DNA of 64,000 bases from Puccinia triticina (GCF_026914185.1 NC_070568.1:4298001-4362000); one strand, 5' to 3'. Counted from the first letter of the stretch, positions 43,766 to 55,439 are shown. Notes: generated by a model from the sequence alone, not told the origin. Numbers and translations are program-made.

Positions 43766-46700
43766 TTACCTGGAGTGGTATTCCTTGACATGAGTTGCAG
43801 CAAACCTTCTGGCCAATTCTGTGCCATCTAATTCTTCCAAGATGTAAGATCCTCCTGGATTTTGAGCCTTGATTCTGTAAGGGCCATTCCATTTATTTTC
43901 AAAGAGCTTGCCAAACTGAGAGTCCAAAGATTTGTTATACACTACTACTAATTGACCTTTCTTTAGTGGCTGCCTTGATGTTTTCTTCTTGTTCCAATAG
44001 TCCACAGAGTTCTTCCTGGAATCCATGAGCTGCTGGTGTGCTTGCTGCAAGATGGTATCCCTGTTTTCAAGCTGCTGAGTCCTAGCCAATAAAAGATCCT
44101 GAGTTGATTCTACCTTTGACCAATCCACTCCAAAGAAGGTTTCCAATTCTAGGTCAATGGGTAAGATGGGGGGCTGTCCAAGAACTAGTTCATAAGGTGA
44201 GTATCCAGTTGATCTTTTGGTGGAAATTCTGTCTGCAAATAAAACCAAAGGTAAATAATTCCTCCATTTCTTGCCTTCCTTTCCACAGAGCTTGACCAAG
44301 GTATCCTTGATTGCCTGATGTCCTCTTTCTACCATACCATTTGCTTCAGGATAATAAGGAGTGGTGATTTTGATTTTGATTCCAGATTCCAGAAGGGATT
44401 TTTGAAATTGCTGTCCAAATTCAGAGCCTCCATCCACTGTGACTGACCAAGGGGCTCCATATCTGTAGATCCAGTTTTCCAAGAACCACTGAGAGATTTT
44501 CTTTGCCTGAATCTTTTCTAGTCCAACTGCCTCTACCCATCCAGAAAGGTCATCTCTTGCAATTACCAGGTACTTCCATTTGCCAGCTTTGATGTGAACT
44601 GTATCCAAACTGACTCTTCCAAAGATGGTTGCTGCTCCTGTAGGTTTCTTGGGTTCCATTGGCAATTTTGAACTCCTCTTCTGGCAAGCTTCACAAGACT
44701 GGACCCACTTGGTAACACCTCTCTTGAGACCTGGCCACCAAAATCTGAGTTTAATTCTTCTGTAGGTTTCAACAATACCTCTGTGGCCTAAGGATTCATG
44801 AAGGGAATTGAGGACGGAATTCTGAGCTGAAGGGGAGGTGACTACTATCTGGGAGAATGGTTTGTTGATCCTGTGCAAGACTCCATTGGAAAGGAAAAAG
44901 TTGGCTGATTTGTGCAAAATTTGCTTGAATTCCAGGCTGCTGCATCCTGGAGGTTTGTTCATGGTTGAAAGGTATTCCTGGAGGTGCTTCCAAATTCCTT
45001 GCTGCAAGTTACTTACCCCCTCCCCCAACTTAGCTGATGTCCCCAGAAGCAGGCCAAAAGAAGAATGTTTAGTTCCAAATCCAGGGTGAGGTTTGATCCA
45101 GGTTTCATCTTCATCAAAGCTAGGACAATCATCTTCATCAGAATCAGGGGGTCTTCTTGAAAGTCCATCAGGTAAGGTGAAAGTTTTTCCAGGAGTGTGA
45201 ACAAGGTCATAGGAGAATAACTGAATAAATCCAATCCATCTGTTCATAGGGGCATTGGGAAGTGAAGGGTTGTTGATCATTCCAATAAGGCACTGGGCAT
45301 CCACTCTGAGTTGAAAATTTTGGCCCCACAGTTTGGTTTGAAGTTTCTTGAGGATCTTGGCAACACCACAGAGTTCTAATTTGGATTGTGAGTACTTTGA
45401 TTCCCTGGGTGAAAAGACTACTGACTCATATAACACAGGCCTATCCAATCCATCAGAATCCTGTTGAGTAAGAACAGCACCTGCAGCAATAACACTGGAG
45501 TCCACTGAGAGTTTGATTAAGCCAGCATCAGGGCCATAGTCCAATTTCTTTAGGGTGATATCAGTTCCAACAATCCTTTTAAGGTCCTCAAAGGCATCCT
45601 GGCAATCTTCAGTCCAATCCCAAGAGGAGTCCTTCCTGGTGAGTCTTCTGAGTGGAGCAGTAAGGGTTGAGTAATTTTTAATGAACATTCTAACATATAC
45701 ACAGATACCTAGGAATCCTCTGACATCTGAAGGAGTGGTGGGAGTTGGCCAGGTTTCAATTTTGTTGAGCTTCTTGATGGATATCCTTCTGCCTTCCTTA
45801 CAAACCACATGGCCAACCAGATCCAGAGCAGGTACACAGCAAGCAAATTTCTTCCCAGAGATGGTGAGTCCAGCTTCTTCAATCCTGAAAAGAATCCTTT
45901 CCAGAGTAATGGCATATTCATAGATAAATCTTCTAATCTGGGGGTTGTCCTTTAGAGTTTCTTCATTGTAGTCAGAGGTTGGTCCTTTTATACCTCCATC
46001 ATCCACAAAGATTCCCATATGTTGAGGTAGTTCATCCTGGAGTATCCACATCATTTGGGCCTGGTAAACTGCAACTGAATTGGTGGCTCCTTGGGGTAAC
46101 CTGGTAAGTTGAAATCTTCCAAGGGGTGTTTCAAAGCTGGTCAAAGGTCTGGATTCTGGAGCTAATTCTCTTTCATCATATCCCCCCATAATATCACCTA
46201 GTCCATAGCAAGCCCTTCCAGTGAATGATTCAATGAGTTCCTCTGTCTTTGGTGGTAGTCCAGCGTCCTTAATGGTGACTTTGTTGAGTTTCTGAAGGTC
46301 ATGTACAATTCTGAGCTTACCATCCTGCTTCTTTACACAAAATATAGGGCTGGAATAACTGGAAAAGGATTGTTCATAGAGGCCAGTGCTGAGTCTTTCC
46401 CTTACCAATTCTATAACCTGGTCCTTGATGGGTGCAGGAATTGGAATTGGTTTCTGTTGCCAAGGTTCATGGGGAATGACTGAAATAATATAAGTCTGTC
46501 CATAGGTGTGTTTAAGAAGGCCTCTTTCTGTTTCCACAAAAGCCAAAGCACCTTGTCTAATCACAATTACCCATACCAGCAGGAGATATTCTTGAGGAGA
46601 GAGCCATCCAGGAGGTCCAAAGTTGATGAGGTCCAGCCTTTCTTGAGTAATCTTAGAGGTAGGAGTGAATGGTGGAGGAAATGGGTTCAAAGGAGTGAGG

Positions 46701-46936
46701 TAAGGATCTCTGGAGAGTGGTGGCCTTGATAATGGGGGATTGAGGGATAATGGCATTGGTTGGTTTACTGGTTTTATTTTTTTTAGAGTTGATTTGTATT
46801 TTGCTGAATGAGTGTCTACAGTTTGTTGCTTTTGGTTGTTTTCCAGGGTTGCAGTTGTAAGGGAAGGGAACTGAAAACCTGGTCTCAATCTAAAAAATTT
46901 AACAGTCCAGAATTTGAAGGTATGCTGGTTTCCCAC
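43766..46936 (-). CDS. Gypsy C Pol: reverse transcriptase, RNase H, integrase
   Basis: An open frame of 1056 codons. Reverse transcriptase has LGDIMGGYD (first Asp) and the catalytic box GIFVDDGGIKG. RNase H has SVDSSVIAAGAVL, KLELCGV and RVDAQCL. Integrase has the zinc domain HESLGHRG and CEACQK, then core residues in SLDTVHIK, TVDGGSEFG and EANGMVERGHQ (DDE). It would copy and insert the element. No stop or frameshift interrupts it. It overlaps the gag-protease frame by 52 nt in the -1 frame and has no ATG-driven start of its own that fits better, so it is probably made by frameshifting. Confidence 0.95.
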   Translation of the reverse strand: MGNQHTFKFWTVKFFRLRPGFQFPSLTTATLENNQKQQTVDTHSAKYKSTLKKIKPVNQPMPLSLNPPLSRPPLSRDPYLTPLNPFPPPFTPTSKITQERLDLINFGPPGWLSPQEYLLLVWVIVIRQGALAFVETERGLLKHTYGQTYIISVIPHEPWQQKPIPIPAPIKDQVIELVRERLSTGLYEQSFSSYSSPIFCVKKQDGKLRIVHDLQKLNKVTIKDAGLPPKTEELIESFTGRACYGLGDIMGGYDERELAPESRPLTSFETPLGRFQLTRLPQGATNSVAVYQAQMMWILQDELPQHMGIFVDDGGIKGPTSDYNEETLKDNPQIRRFIYEYAITLERILFRIEEAGLTISGKKFACCVPALDLVGHVVCKEGRRISIKKLNKIETWPTPTTPSDVRGFLGICVYVRMFIKNYSTLTAPLRRLTRKDSSWDWTEDCQDAFEDLKRIVGTDITLKKLDYGPDAGLIKLSVDSSVIAAGAVLTQQDSDGLDRPVLYESVVFSPRESKYSQSKLELCGVAKILKKLQTKLWGQNFQLRVDAQCLIGMINNPSLPNAPMNRWIGFIQLFSYDLVHTPGKTFTLPDGLSRRPPDSDEDDCPSFDEDETWIKPHPGFGTKHSSFGLLLGTSAKLGEGVSNLQQGIWKHLQEYLSTMNKPPGCSSLEFKQILHKSANFFLSNGVLHRINKPFSQIVVTSPSAQNSVLNSLHESLGHRGIVETYRRIKLRFWWPGLKRGVTKWVQSCEACQKRSSKLPMEPKKPTGAATIFGRVSLDTVHIKAGKWKYLVIARDDLSGWVEAVGLEKIQAKKISQWFLENWIYRYGAPWSVTVDGGSEFGQQFQKSLLESGIKIKITTPYYPEANGMVERGHQAIKDTLVKLCGKEGKKWRNYLPLVLFADRISTKRSTGYSPYELVLGQPPILPIDLELETFFGVDWSKVESTQDLLLARTQQLENRDTILQQAHQQLMDSRKNSVDYWNKKKTSRQPLKKGQLVVVYNKSLDSQFGKLFENKWNGPYRIKAQNPGGSYILEELDGTELARRFAATHVKEYHSR

Positions 46937-48621
46937 TTCTGATTACTGGGGAGTATAATTGGAACCAAAAAAGTCTGACCAGCTGAATCCATGATTATAA
47001 GTGCTTCTCCTCTGGCTCCATTGTAGTTGATGTTAGCTGAGACATCCATCAAGAAAGGCTTTCCAATAATCATCTGAACTGGTCCTTTGGCTACCCAGAA
47101 ATGAACTGTCCTGACTACTTTCCGAATGGTTACCTCCACATCTTCAGCAATTCCAGGTATATCAGTAAGGTGACCTCCAATTCCTTTGAGCTTCATAGAT
47201 TTAGCAGTGAGTACTAATCCAAGTTTATGTGCAAGAGTTTCAGGAATAATGTTGACCATAGAGCCAGTATCCAAGAGTGCTTGATGTTTCTCTCCTCCAA
47301 TAGTGATGGTGATGTATCCAAGGGGGCAGGAGTAGTGAGTAGTGGGTTGCTCCTGTGCTGGTTCTTCTCCATCCTCCATGTCTGTGAAGTTTGCTGATTT
47401 GACACCATCCAATGGGACCCTTCTGTTGGTTATCTTCTTCCTAATACAGTCAGTAACTCCTGGTGATATAGCAAAGATTTCTCCAAAGGCCAACTCCATC
47501 TTTCCTGCAGTCAACATCCTACTAGCCACTTCCTCTTCAATTCCTGGGTACTCCTTGGCCAAAGTCTTTTCCAAATAGGTTTTCTTAACTGGTTTGTCCT
47601 TAGGTGCAGTGGTTGAATCCTTGTCCTTATCCTGGAATCTGACCTGAGGGGAGCCTTTTGAAGTAGGGGATTTGGAAGCACTAGGAGTATGGGGCTGCGT
47701 CATGTGAAGTAAGTCCTCTGTATCCATGTCCATTAGGTCCTGTTTCTCCTTCCTGATCCTTTTGTCTGACTTGGCTGATTCCTCTTCATCCTGATCCTTA
47801 GAGTTGTTTCTGGTCCTCTTTCCAAGGTCTGCTTCATAACTATGGGTTTGATAATAGACTGGGTCCTCCTTTAGTTGGCCAAAAGAAGATGTGAGCTTAG
47901 TTTTAGAGTACTCTTCCACTGGGGTTCTGATTGGTCTGCTTGGAATCCAGGGAATAACTGATTTGTCTGGAAGTCTGTAATCTCTTCCATCCTTGATAAC
48001 AGCACCACTAGACATGTCCTGGGCAAGTTGAGAGCAGCTGTTGGTTCCATGGGTTTCCTGATGACAATAATAGCATTTGAATGGCCAGGTCCTAGCAGGT
48101 TTATCCATGTGGGGAGGTAGTCCTTTGCCAGCAGTGAGAGATGCAAGTTGTTTGGTAAGGAGTTCCACTTGTTTGTCCAGAGAAGTAGAGGCAGTAGGAG
48201 CAGCTCCCTGAGTAGCAGGTGTGAGTTTGGAGGTCCTAGGTGAGTTGTCCAAAGTGAATTTCTCTTCTGCCCTCCATTCAGTCCTTCTGTTGACCACTGA
48301 TCTTGAGTAGACTTCCTGGTGAATGTAGGTAAGAAGAGTTTCAGTGTCTGGCAAGATATCACCTCCATCCTTTGAGGCTAGCATTTGATTGTCCTTCATC
48401 AAGCTCCTAGTAACCCTTTGATCCAGATCCTTGTGAAGAGTTTCCAAAAGAAGGTGTCTGAATTCCTCCAGGCTGATACTGTACCCCATTCTTACCAAGT
48501 AGTGAGTGATGGTTTCAAACTTGTTTCTGAATGTGTTGAAGGTTTCCAAGGTGCTGATTCCTCCATCCTGAGCTGATTTGTAAACTAGTTTCCTGAGATC
48601 CTCCCTGGTATATCTGACCAA
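46885..48621 (-). pseudogene. Gypsy C Gag-protease, 5' truncated
   Basis: A 578-codon frame carries the Gag C-terminal half, the zinc knuckle CYYCHQETHGTNSC, a long charged linker, and the retropepsin motif ALLDTGSMVNIIPE. Upstream the same frame continues (NLDWETLKK then LLTRFGTSQPL) but is cut by a TAG near 48650, and at 48722 the LTR begins directly. Gag's N-terminus and the primer binding site are therefore gone, so this copy cannot transpose by itself. Confidence 0.88.
46891..46897 (-). promoter_or_regulatory. -1 ribosomal frameshift heptamer, gypsy C
   Basis: Within the 52 nt gag/pol overlap the minus strand reads AAT TTT TTA GAT TGA in the gag frame. T TTT TTA is a canonical X XXY YYZ slippery heptamer placed just before the gag stop. 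Slipping back one base leads into the pol frame (FFRLRPGF). A downstream structure was not evaluated. Confidence 0.8.
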
Positions 48622-49453
48622 TGGCTGAGAGGTTCCAAATCTGGTGAGTAACTATTTCTTCAGGGTTTCCCAATCCAAGTTTTCATGGCCTGACATGTCT
48701 TCCACTTCATCCTTAAGGTCCAATGAGAGTGGGGAATGCAATGGCAAGGTTCAATGGCAATGGGTTGATGAGAATGGGCACTTATAATTTCTGTATCTAA
48801 AATTATCTATAAATTCTGCATGAGGTACAAGTGAGGGGGGAAAGACAGTTCTTTATATGAAGAAAGGATGAGCACAGACAATGAGGAATTCTGGCTATGG
48901 GAATGAAGGTTGTACAAATGAGGAAGAGTGATGTGAACATAGTGACAGCATGTAATGATGAGCAATGCTGAAAGGGGAATGCTGGTTATGGGAATAAAAG
49001 AATGTACTAATGGGGAAGAGTGATGAGAACATAGTAACTACTTGTAATGATGAGCACTACTGAAAAAGGTAAGCACAGATCCAATGATGTAATGTGTACA
49101 ATAGGTATAGTACATAATGAGAAATGTATGTAAAGGGTTTAGTATGTGAGAATAAATATGCAAAAGAAATGTACTGTATTGATTCAAGTAGGTTACTAAT
49201 GAAATGAGTATTGTAACTAATGAAGACTGTAGGTTGTCTGTAAGTCTTATATCCTCTATAACTACTGAACCATTGAAGATAAGGGGGTACTATGTATGAG
49301 TGACTATAGGTAAAATCTGGCGTAGAATCTGAATATGCAATAATAATGAGGTATTTTTGAAGGGTTATGGGGAGATGGGAAATTTAATGATGAATATATG
49401 TAAAGAAAAGCAATAAAATACTACTTATGGTTTGGAATGGAGCACCACAGCGC

Positions 49454-50718
49454 ACAGATGTGCGTGTTTCCTAATCAACCGGTTACCCAGCACTTGATGC
49501 AGAACAAGCCCTCTTGAGCTCTGGTCGGACAGAAAACCATTGGCAGACTGTTTTTATCCCTTTGGTGCCAAGGCATGCGTACACATTCCCAACAAACGCC
49601 GCCAGAAAATGGACATCCGGGGTTGGACGGGGTACTTGGTGGGATACCAGGACAATGAGAGGGGCTGGTTCTTTTGGAACCCAACAACAAAGAAGATTGT
49701 CAACTCAGAGTGTGCTGAGTTTCTCAACTATCAGGGAAAACCACTGATTAATGCGCCTGAGCAGACTTCTGACATCTCTTCCGTTTGCAGGACTCTTGTC
49801 CTTGGCCAAGAAAAGAAGAAGGAAGTGTGTGATGCTCAAGATGATCAACTCAACAACATTCAGGCAATTTCCAATGCAGAAATCCCCGTCAACTTGCGCC
49901 AGCCACTGCGTGGCCCTGCAAGCAATCACTGGCGGTCTGCTTGCATATCTGAGTGGGATCAACTGGTGGAGATTGACACATTCAAAATTGAAGACAAGGA
50001 ATAGAAGCACTCCATCGGCACACGCTTTGTTTTTGACATCAAACGCAAGTCAGACGGTGCTATTGAGAAGCTGAAAGCACGGTTTGTGGTCAGGGGTTTC
50101 AAGCAGAGACTCGGCCAAGATGTCAAATCAACATTTGCACCTACAGCTCCGCTTACGAAACTCAGAATGCTTATCATCCTCTCAATGAAGAAGAAATGGA
50201 ACATTAACTCATTTGACATCACGGGCGCTTTCGTCCTTAGCCCTATTGATGAAACAATACACGTCAATCCACTGGTCAAAATTTTCTCCCATCTTGCTGG
50301 CAAGGTCCTAAAGCTAAAGAAGGCGCTCTACGGTACACGCCAGGCCAGCAGGTGCTGGTGGATACATTTCAAGGGGTTGTTACAGGAATGGGGATTTGAT
50401 TGTGATGAGGTGGAGGAATGTCTTTACAGATATCAAAAAGGCAACTCAATCATCATTATCTGGATTCACGTCAATGACCGGATTGTTTTCAGTAACGATT
50501 CATCAGCTCTGGGCCTATTACGAAGCAACATGGAGAAGAACTTGCGGGTAAAGTGGGACAACAAACCAGAGAAACTGGTCGGGATCAAGTTGGATTACGA
50601 AGATGATGCAATTTTTCTGAGTCAACCCCTTCTGACGGATCAAACAGTTGCAAAGTTTCAAGAACTGGTACAGCCAACCATTGTTCCAACTTACACACCT
50701 CTGTGGATAACAATCTGA
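49454..50718 (+). pseudogene. Copia B integrase end and reverse transcriptase
   Basis: After gypsy C the frame resumes with AHRCACFLINRLPS, continuing the integrase of 39846. The frame 49540-50004 ends at a TAG (copia A has a sense codon in KEKKHSIG). The reverse transcriptase follows in 50086-50718 with SFDITGAFVLSPID and KALYGTRQASRCWW. Its catalytic box reads HVNDRIVF where copia A has HVDDGIVF: the first Asp is Asn, so the enzyme would be inactive. Confidence 0.88.
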
Positions 50719-51392
50719 CAACGTCGACCAAGGAGCCGGTGAACGCGACGTTATACCAATCTCTGATTGGTTCTCTGAATTACATTGCTCTCGGGTCGCA
50801 GCCAGACTTGAGTTGTGCTGTGAACTACCTAGCGCGGTTCAGCTCAAATCCGGACGAATCTCATTGGAACGGCCTCAAACACTTGGTGCAATACTTGGCA
50901 ACGACAAAGGACAAATGACTTAAATTGGAATGTATGGATGATTGTTTGATTACTTGGTCAGATGCCAGCTGGGGAGGCGAGTATCAGCGTTTGACTTCAG
51001 GTTTCATAATTACATTTCTAGGCAGTCCCATTGCGTGGGGTTCTCAACAACAGAAGTTCGTGGTGACTTCAACATGCGCTGCGGAATTCATTTCAATTGG
51101 ATCTTTGATGGATTTTCTCGTCTTTCTCATACCAATTGTTTGATCACTCAACATCAACCCGGAATTAATCCTCAAATGTGACAACCGCACGGTGGTTTTG
51201 GTGTCCGAAGACAATGCCTCAAAAGGACAAATGAAGAGTTTAGAAAGAAACTTCTTCTTTGTTAACAATGCGGTACGCAAGCACAAGATCAGACTCAAAT
51301 GGGTATCAACTTCCGACAACATCACCGATTTTTTCACTAAACCTTTCCGGGAAAATCTCCATTCCATTTCCATGAAGAAGATTTTCAAATGA
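50703..51392 (+). pseudogene. Copia B RNase H
   Basis: Frames 50703-50918, 50925-51143 and 51192-51392 together give a copia RNase H region: YQSLIGSLNYIALGSQPD, WSDASWGGEYQ and ITDFFTKPF. It is broken by stops near 50918 and 51143. Confidence 0.8.
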
Positions 51393-51624
51393 TCCAGTTT
51401 CTCAATGTTATTGTCTCTTCTTGATTTTACTCTCATCACACATATGGTTTTAATTTTTTTTTCTTTTCTCTTCATTATCAGTCTGGTTGTATGTAGAGGT
51501 GTGGAGTTTGGGGGGGGGGGGGGGGTGTTGTAGTGTGGGGTGAACAAACTCCACATTTGGAGTATCTGGAGACAAGAGGAGGTTAGGGAGGAGAAATGAA
51601 GGATCAAGGTTTTTAGCCACAATA

Positions 51625-51720
51625 GAGTCCTCTTGATGACTGGTCTGCATCCATCATTGAGAGGGATGAATCCTCTCAATGACCAGCACCAACCAGTCAT
51701 TGAGAGGAGTGCTGGGGCAC
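51625..51720. repeat. Hairpin repeat at copia B target site, right part
   Basis: GAGTCCTCTTGATGACTGG, then ATTGAGAGG, GATGAAT, CCTCTCAAT and CCAGTCATTGAGAGG continue the array seen at 36120-36257. Confidence 0.75.
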
Positions 51721-52965
51721 ATTTATCCACCTAGAGTGGGCGGGTGTTGCCAATGGGTACCCAGGTACCCGGTTTTTTTGCCAAATTCCAACACCCGCAA
51801 CCGCACCTGGCACTGGCGGGCGGGTACCTGGCCGCTGTGGTAGACAGAAAAGTGGAAAAATAATTTTTTTTTCTATGCCACATAATTACTCATAATAGGC
51901 CTCGGGATACCATCAAATGGACCCCAGAAATGGATTCTACGGCCAAATTCACCCCTAGTCACCACTGGAAGCACCCCTGGACCCCCTCTGGTGTGGAAGT
52001 TACCCCTCATGGACACCTATCACACGGCCAGCCCCAGTAACCCACACCACCCTTAAAATGGTGGCAATGTGTGCACATTGCCATGCTCAAAGATTTCTAT
52101 AAAACTACTTGTAGATGCATCAAACAACACTGAAAAATGGGTTGTATATGTTTATTGTGTGTTCCTTGTGTGTTTCTTACATATTTCTTACATATTTCTT
52201 ACATATTTCTTACATATTTCTTACATATTTCTTACCTATTTCTTTTATTGCTTTTTATATCTTCCTCTTCTCCCACCAAGACATACAGTACCAATACTTT
52301 TCAATTGTAACATGAGAAACAAGATTAAAAAACTGCACAGTTTATGATAATGTCTCCAATTTTTGATATAATTTGATAATCAATTTCATGTGGGGATGTT
52401 TCCAATTTTCTCTCTCATGATATGACTCCTCTCCTGGTTCCTAATTGAAATATATCCAAGCACAGAACTAGCTGCCAATTATTTCAGTTGGAGCTTTCCC
52501 TCTTCACAAAAGTGCTGGGGTATAATTTAAACCTCAGATTAACCATTTTAGTAGTTTCTGGCAAAAGTGGTCAAGAATATTAGGTTTGTTGTTAGATCTG
52601 CTCCCAATTTGAACCCAAATGCAACAATTTACACCAAAATTTACAAAGAAGTAATAAGTAGACACAATTGGTGACAGGAATTTATGTTAATTAATCAAGA
52701 TCAAACAAGCATTATAGAAACGCAAAAAGAATTTCTCAGGAAATTCAGGTTCAATTCAGAAGCAGAGAAAAGCATTTGTCAATAGACCATATTTTCAGCA
52801 AAGTTAAAATTTCAGACAATAGATCGGCACAGGTGATCAAAATAACACATACAAGCCAGATTTGACTGTGCAGTTGATAATTATGTATTTTGTGGAGAAA
52901 CAAGATTTAAAAAAAGGGCAGGCATTTTACACAGGATCAATTTTTTGGAGAGGAAGAGAAACAAG
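51721..52965. other. Non-coding spacer with GGGTACC motifs and 11 bp microsatellite
   Basis: 51735-51835 is rich in GGGTACC, like the MITE at 17.9 kb. At about 52172-52245 the 11 bp unit TTTCTTACATA is repeated six to seven times. The remainder is AT-rich with no recognisable ORF. Confidence 0.7.
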
Positions 52966-55439
52966 TCATTTGCCAGTAATGGAACAAGGGAGTTCAAATT
53001 TACTTGTTGGAAATTGGTTTTGAAGGCAAACCAGGAAGTCTGACCTAATTACTTGGGCAAGTGGAACGATTTGGGCTCGGCGGAAATTGAAGAGGCAGTC
53101 GGGGGTGAGGAAAGAATCAATGAAAAGACTGTCAATATACGCGCCAAGCCTTTTCCAAACAGGCTCCAAAGCCTCGCGTTGAGGAACATTTCTTTTGTGG
53201 AGGAGTTCCACGGCGCTCAAGAAACCCAAAGTACATGCGCCAGAGGCGAACTGCCGGTCGTGAGGAGCCAAAATGAGACCACGAACGCCGGCAACAAGGT
53301 AAAGGCAGAAAGGAATATAGTTATGTCGCGCGCGATGTTTGTCCAGCTCCTTCTTTTGCAGAACGACTTCTTGACTATCAGCAGAATTAGAGTCTGGTTC
53401 CACTTTGGCGGTCGCAGAACCTCGTATGATTGCGTAGGTGATGAAGATGTCCATTATCATGTCATGCAAGTGATACAACGGCTTAAGCGTCATGTCGTTT
53501 GGCGTCTTCCCGTCTTCTGCATTTGAGCTTGATCCAGAAGTCTTGCAGGCTGTGAGATAGTCGATAATGCGCAAATGGGAGCCAAGGTTGTCACTTTCCA
53601 AGTTACTCAATGACAGCGGTTTAACGGCGAATTCCTGGGCAGTCAACAGTATAGAGGAAGCAATGCAGTTGGACCATCGAGACAAGTGGAACTTCAATGG
53701 TTTCTGGATTTCGCAAATTAACAGGACCAAGGGATATTCAATATGGCTGCTGGCCTTCAAATCTGCCAGTTTTGCCGACTTGAGCTTCGGAATATTGATC
53801 AAACCAGGCGCAAACCAAGGCTCATCGTTGGAGGGTAATAATATAGTGCCCACTGAATTCAAGAAAATGAATGATGAGCTGGGTGAACTTTGAAGCAAAT
53901 AAAACAATATCTGGCTGAAATGTATAGCTTACAATACTTTTGAATGTCTTTCAGCCATACTTTATGGGAAGATTCCGACTGGACAAGAGCAAACTGCGGT
54001 AACTCGGGTGGCAGCGTCCTCTTGTGCATAGATTTGGATCAACAGTTGAGGAAGGAATGGATAGACTGGTGCGCTGCCGTGAACTTTTGACGGTTCAATT
54101 TGCCCTGGAAAGTCTGCAGGATGACATGGACCTCGCCCCTGACGGATACGTCTTTGATAAAACTGATTGGGCTGGGCTGGGGTGTAGATGGAGGGGCAGC
54201 TGCTTGATCTGAAGCAGCTGGGGGCTGAGGAGCCAAACCTGTAGATGGGGCAGCTCGAACAAGAGTGATCATGGGGGCTGGTGGTGGTACAAGCAGGGGG
54301 GCATTGCTCGGATTCGCTGGCGGAGGTATTGGTGGTCCGAACGAAAGCAAGCCATCAGAAGGAATTGGGTTGACCTCTGGGCCAGTTGAGGGTGGTAAAG
54401 CTGTATTGGTCGCAGGGATTGGGCTGGTTAAGGTTTTTGTGGTCAGATTTGTGTCGACCCGGTCACTAGTTGAGTTGGCTGATGACTGAGTGCTAGCAAG
54501 CTCTAGCCCAGTCCGGGTCGATGCGGCGTCAGCTGAGGTGACCGCAGTTTCGGGAAGGGCACAGGTGGTATTCAGCGTGGTCTGAGATGCTTCTGGATTG
54601 GCTTACAAAAAGAAATCATTTAAAATTTGGACAACGAAGGAGTGAGGTGACAAAAACATACTGATTTGACCGGGGGACCGGGCATCGTGAAGATCTTTGG
54701 CAGGACCCAAAAGATGTGGCTTGTATTGGCCAACCGATGGGGAAGAACGGCAAGATTCGGGGGGAGGGGACTTCTGGGAATCTGTTTGATTGGACGGTAA
54801 ATTGTTGTCCTCTAAGCGCTGACGTTTGGTGAGTGGGGGAAACCCTGAGGTTTGTTGGTTGTATTTATCAACATCCTTGTCGTCGCTCTCGTTGGTCAGA
54901 TCTATCAAATCCTCAGGAGGTATAGGCTTCCCTTCGTTCACGTCTGGGAAATTTGTAGAGTAAGTGTTGTGGTATGCATGCGATGAGACTAAAAATAATT
55001 CACCTTGCTTTCTTTTTTGGCACTGCTCTTGAATCTCTCAAATTCTGGAAATGATTGTAGCTGGAGGAACGGGAATGGACTCTGAAAGTCCCAAAGCCTG
55101 CTCCAATATCTCCTCAAGTTTGGTGCAACTTGTCACAAACTCCTTCTTGCCCGCTTGTCGTCTCTCACTACGAAGGAGCGTAGGTTGCGAAAATGCCTTG
55201 TAATTGGCGTACGCTTCAAGTGAAGGGGCCGGTCCTCTGAGCGTTTCTAAAGCTACACAATCAGGAATCAGGAATGAGGTATGGCTTAGGCGACTGACTC
55301 GCGAGGCAAGAACGAAGTATGATATATACATACCACTGTTAAAATCCGCATTCTCTGCTTCTTGTGGGCCATCGGGAGCAGGCTCTTTTGGTTGGAGAGA
55401 TTTGATTGGGTGGAGCGGGGAGTTGGTAGTGGAATCCAT
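52966..55439 (-). pseudogene. Five-exon gene of unknown function with two in-frame TGA codons
   Basis: Exons 55439-55334, 55252-55004, 54943-54662, 54601-53938 and 53878-52966 join in phase (738 codons including stop) by GT-AG introns of 59-81 nt. The middle part is low-complexity, Pro/Ser/Ala-rich (FGPPIPPPANPSNAPLLVPP), with an acidic LIDLTNESDDKDVDK motif. The C-terminal 300 residues look globular (HNYIPFCLYLVAGVRGLILA). I do not recognise a family. The frame is interrupted by TGA at 55038-55040 and 54039-54041. The sequence after each stop remains coherent, and both stops are explained by CGA-to-TGA changes. It lies in the Tnp2 neighbourhood and may be an accessory gene of that transposon. 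Confidence 0.65.

Larger units (their letters stand above)
39847..49449 (-). mobile_element. Gypsy C: recently inserted Ty3/gypsy element
   Basis: The ends TGTGG and CCACA are flanked by the 4 bp duplication GCGC (39843-39846, 49450-49453). The left (3') LTR is 39847-40807 (961 bp). The right (5') LTR keeps only its last 727 bp (48723-49449), because a deletion removed its first 234 bp (by + coordinates), the primer site and the start of gag. The 727 bp shared by both LTRs have no indels and I noticed only three substitutions, so the insertion is young. The genes lie on the minus strand. A purine tract (minus strand GTTGGGGGAGGA) adjoins the left LTR at 40808-40819. Confidence 0.95.
36258..51624 (+). 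mobile_element. Copia B: Ty1/copia retrotransposon with nested insertions
   Basis: 99 bp LTRs (36258-36356 and 51526-51624) start TGTTGTAGTG and end CCACAACA (left) or CCACAATA (right). The 5 bp duplication GAGTC lies at 36253-36257 and 51625-51629. A purine tract with about 16 G precedes the right LTR. The internal region reads gag, protease, integrase, reverse transcriptase and RNase H on the + strand. It is interrupted by an 824 bp solo-LTR-like insert (36991-37814) and by gypsy C (39847-49449). Without these the element would be about 4.9 kb, the size of copia A, to which it is closely related. Premature stops and a lost catalytic residue show it is dead. Confidence 0.93.

Noticed and set aside
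53915..53937. A 23 nt intron in the five-exon gene
   Set aside because: Too short; using the 3' site at 53879 gives a 59 nt intron like its neighbours, with correct phase.
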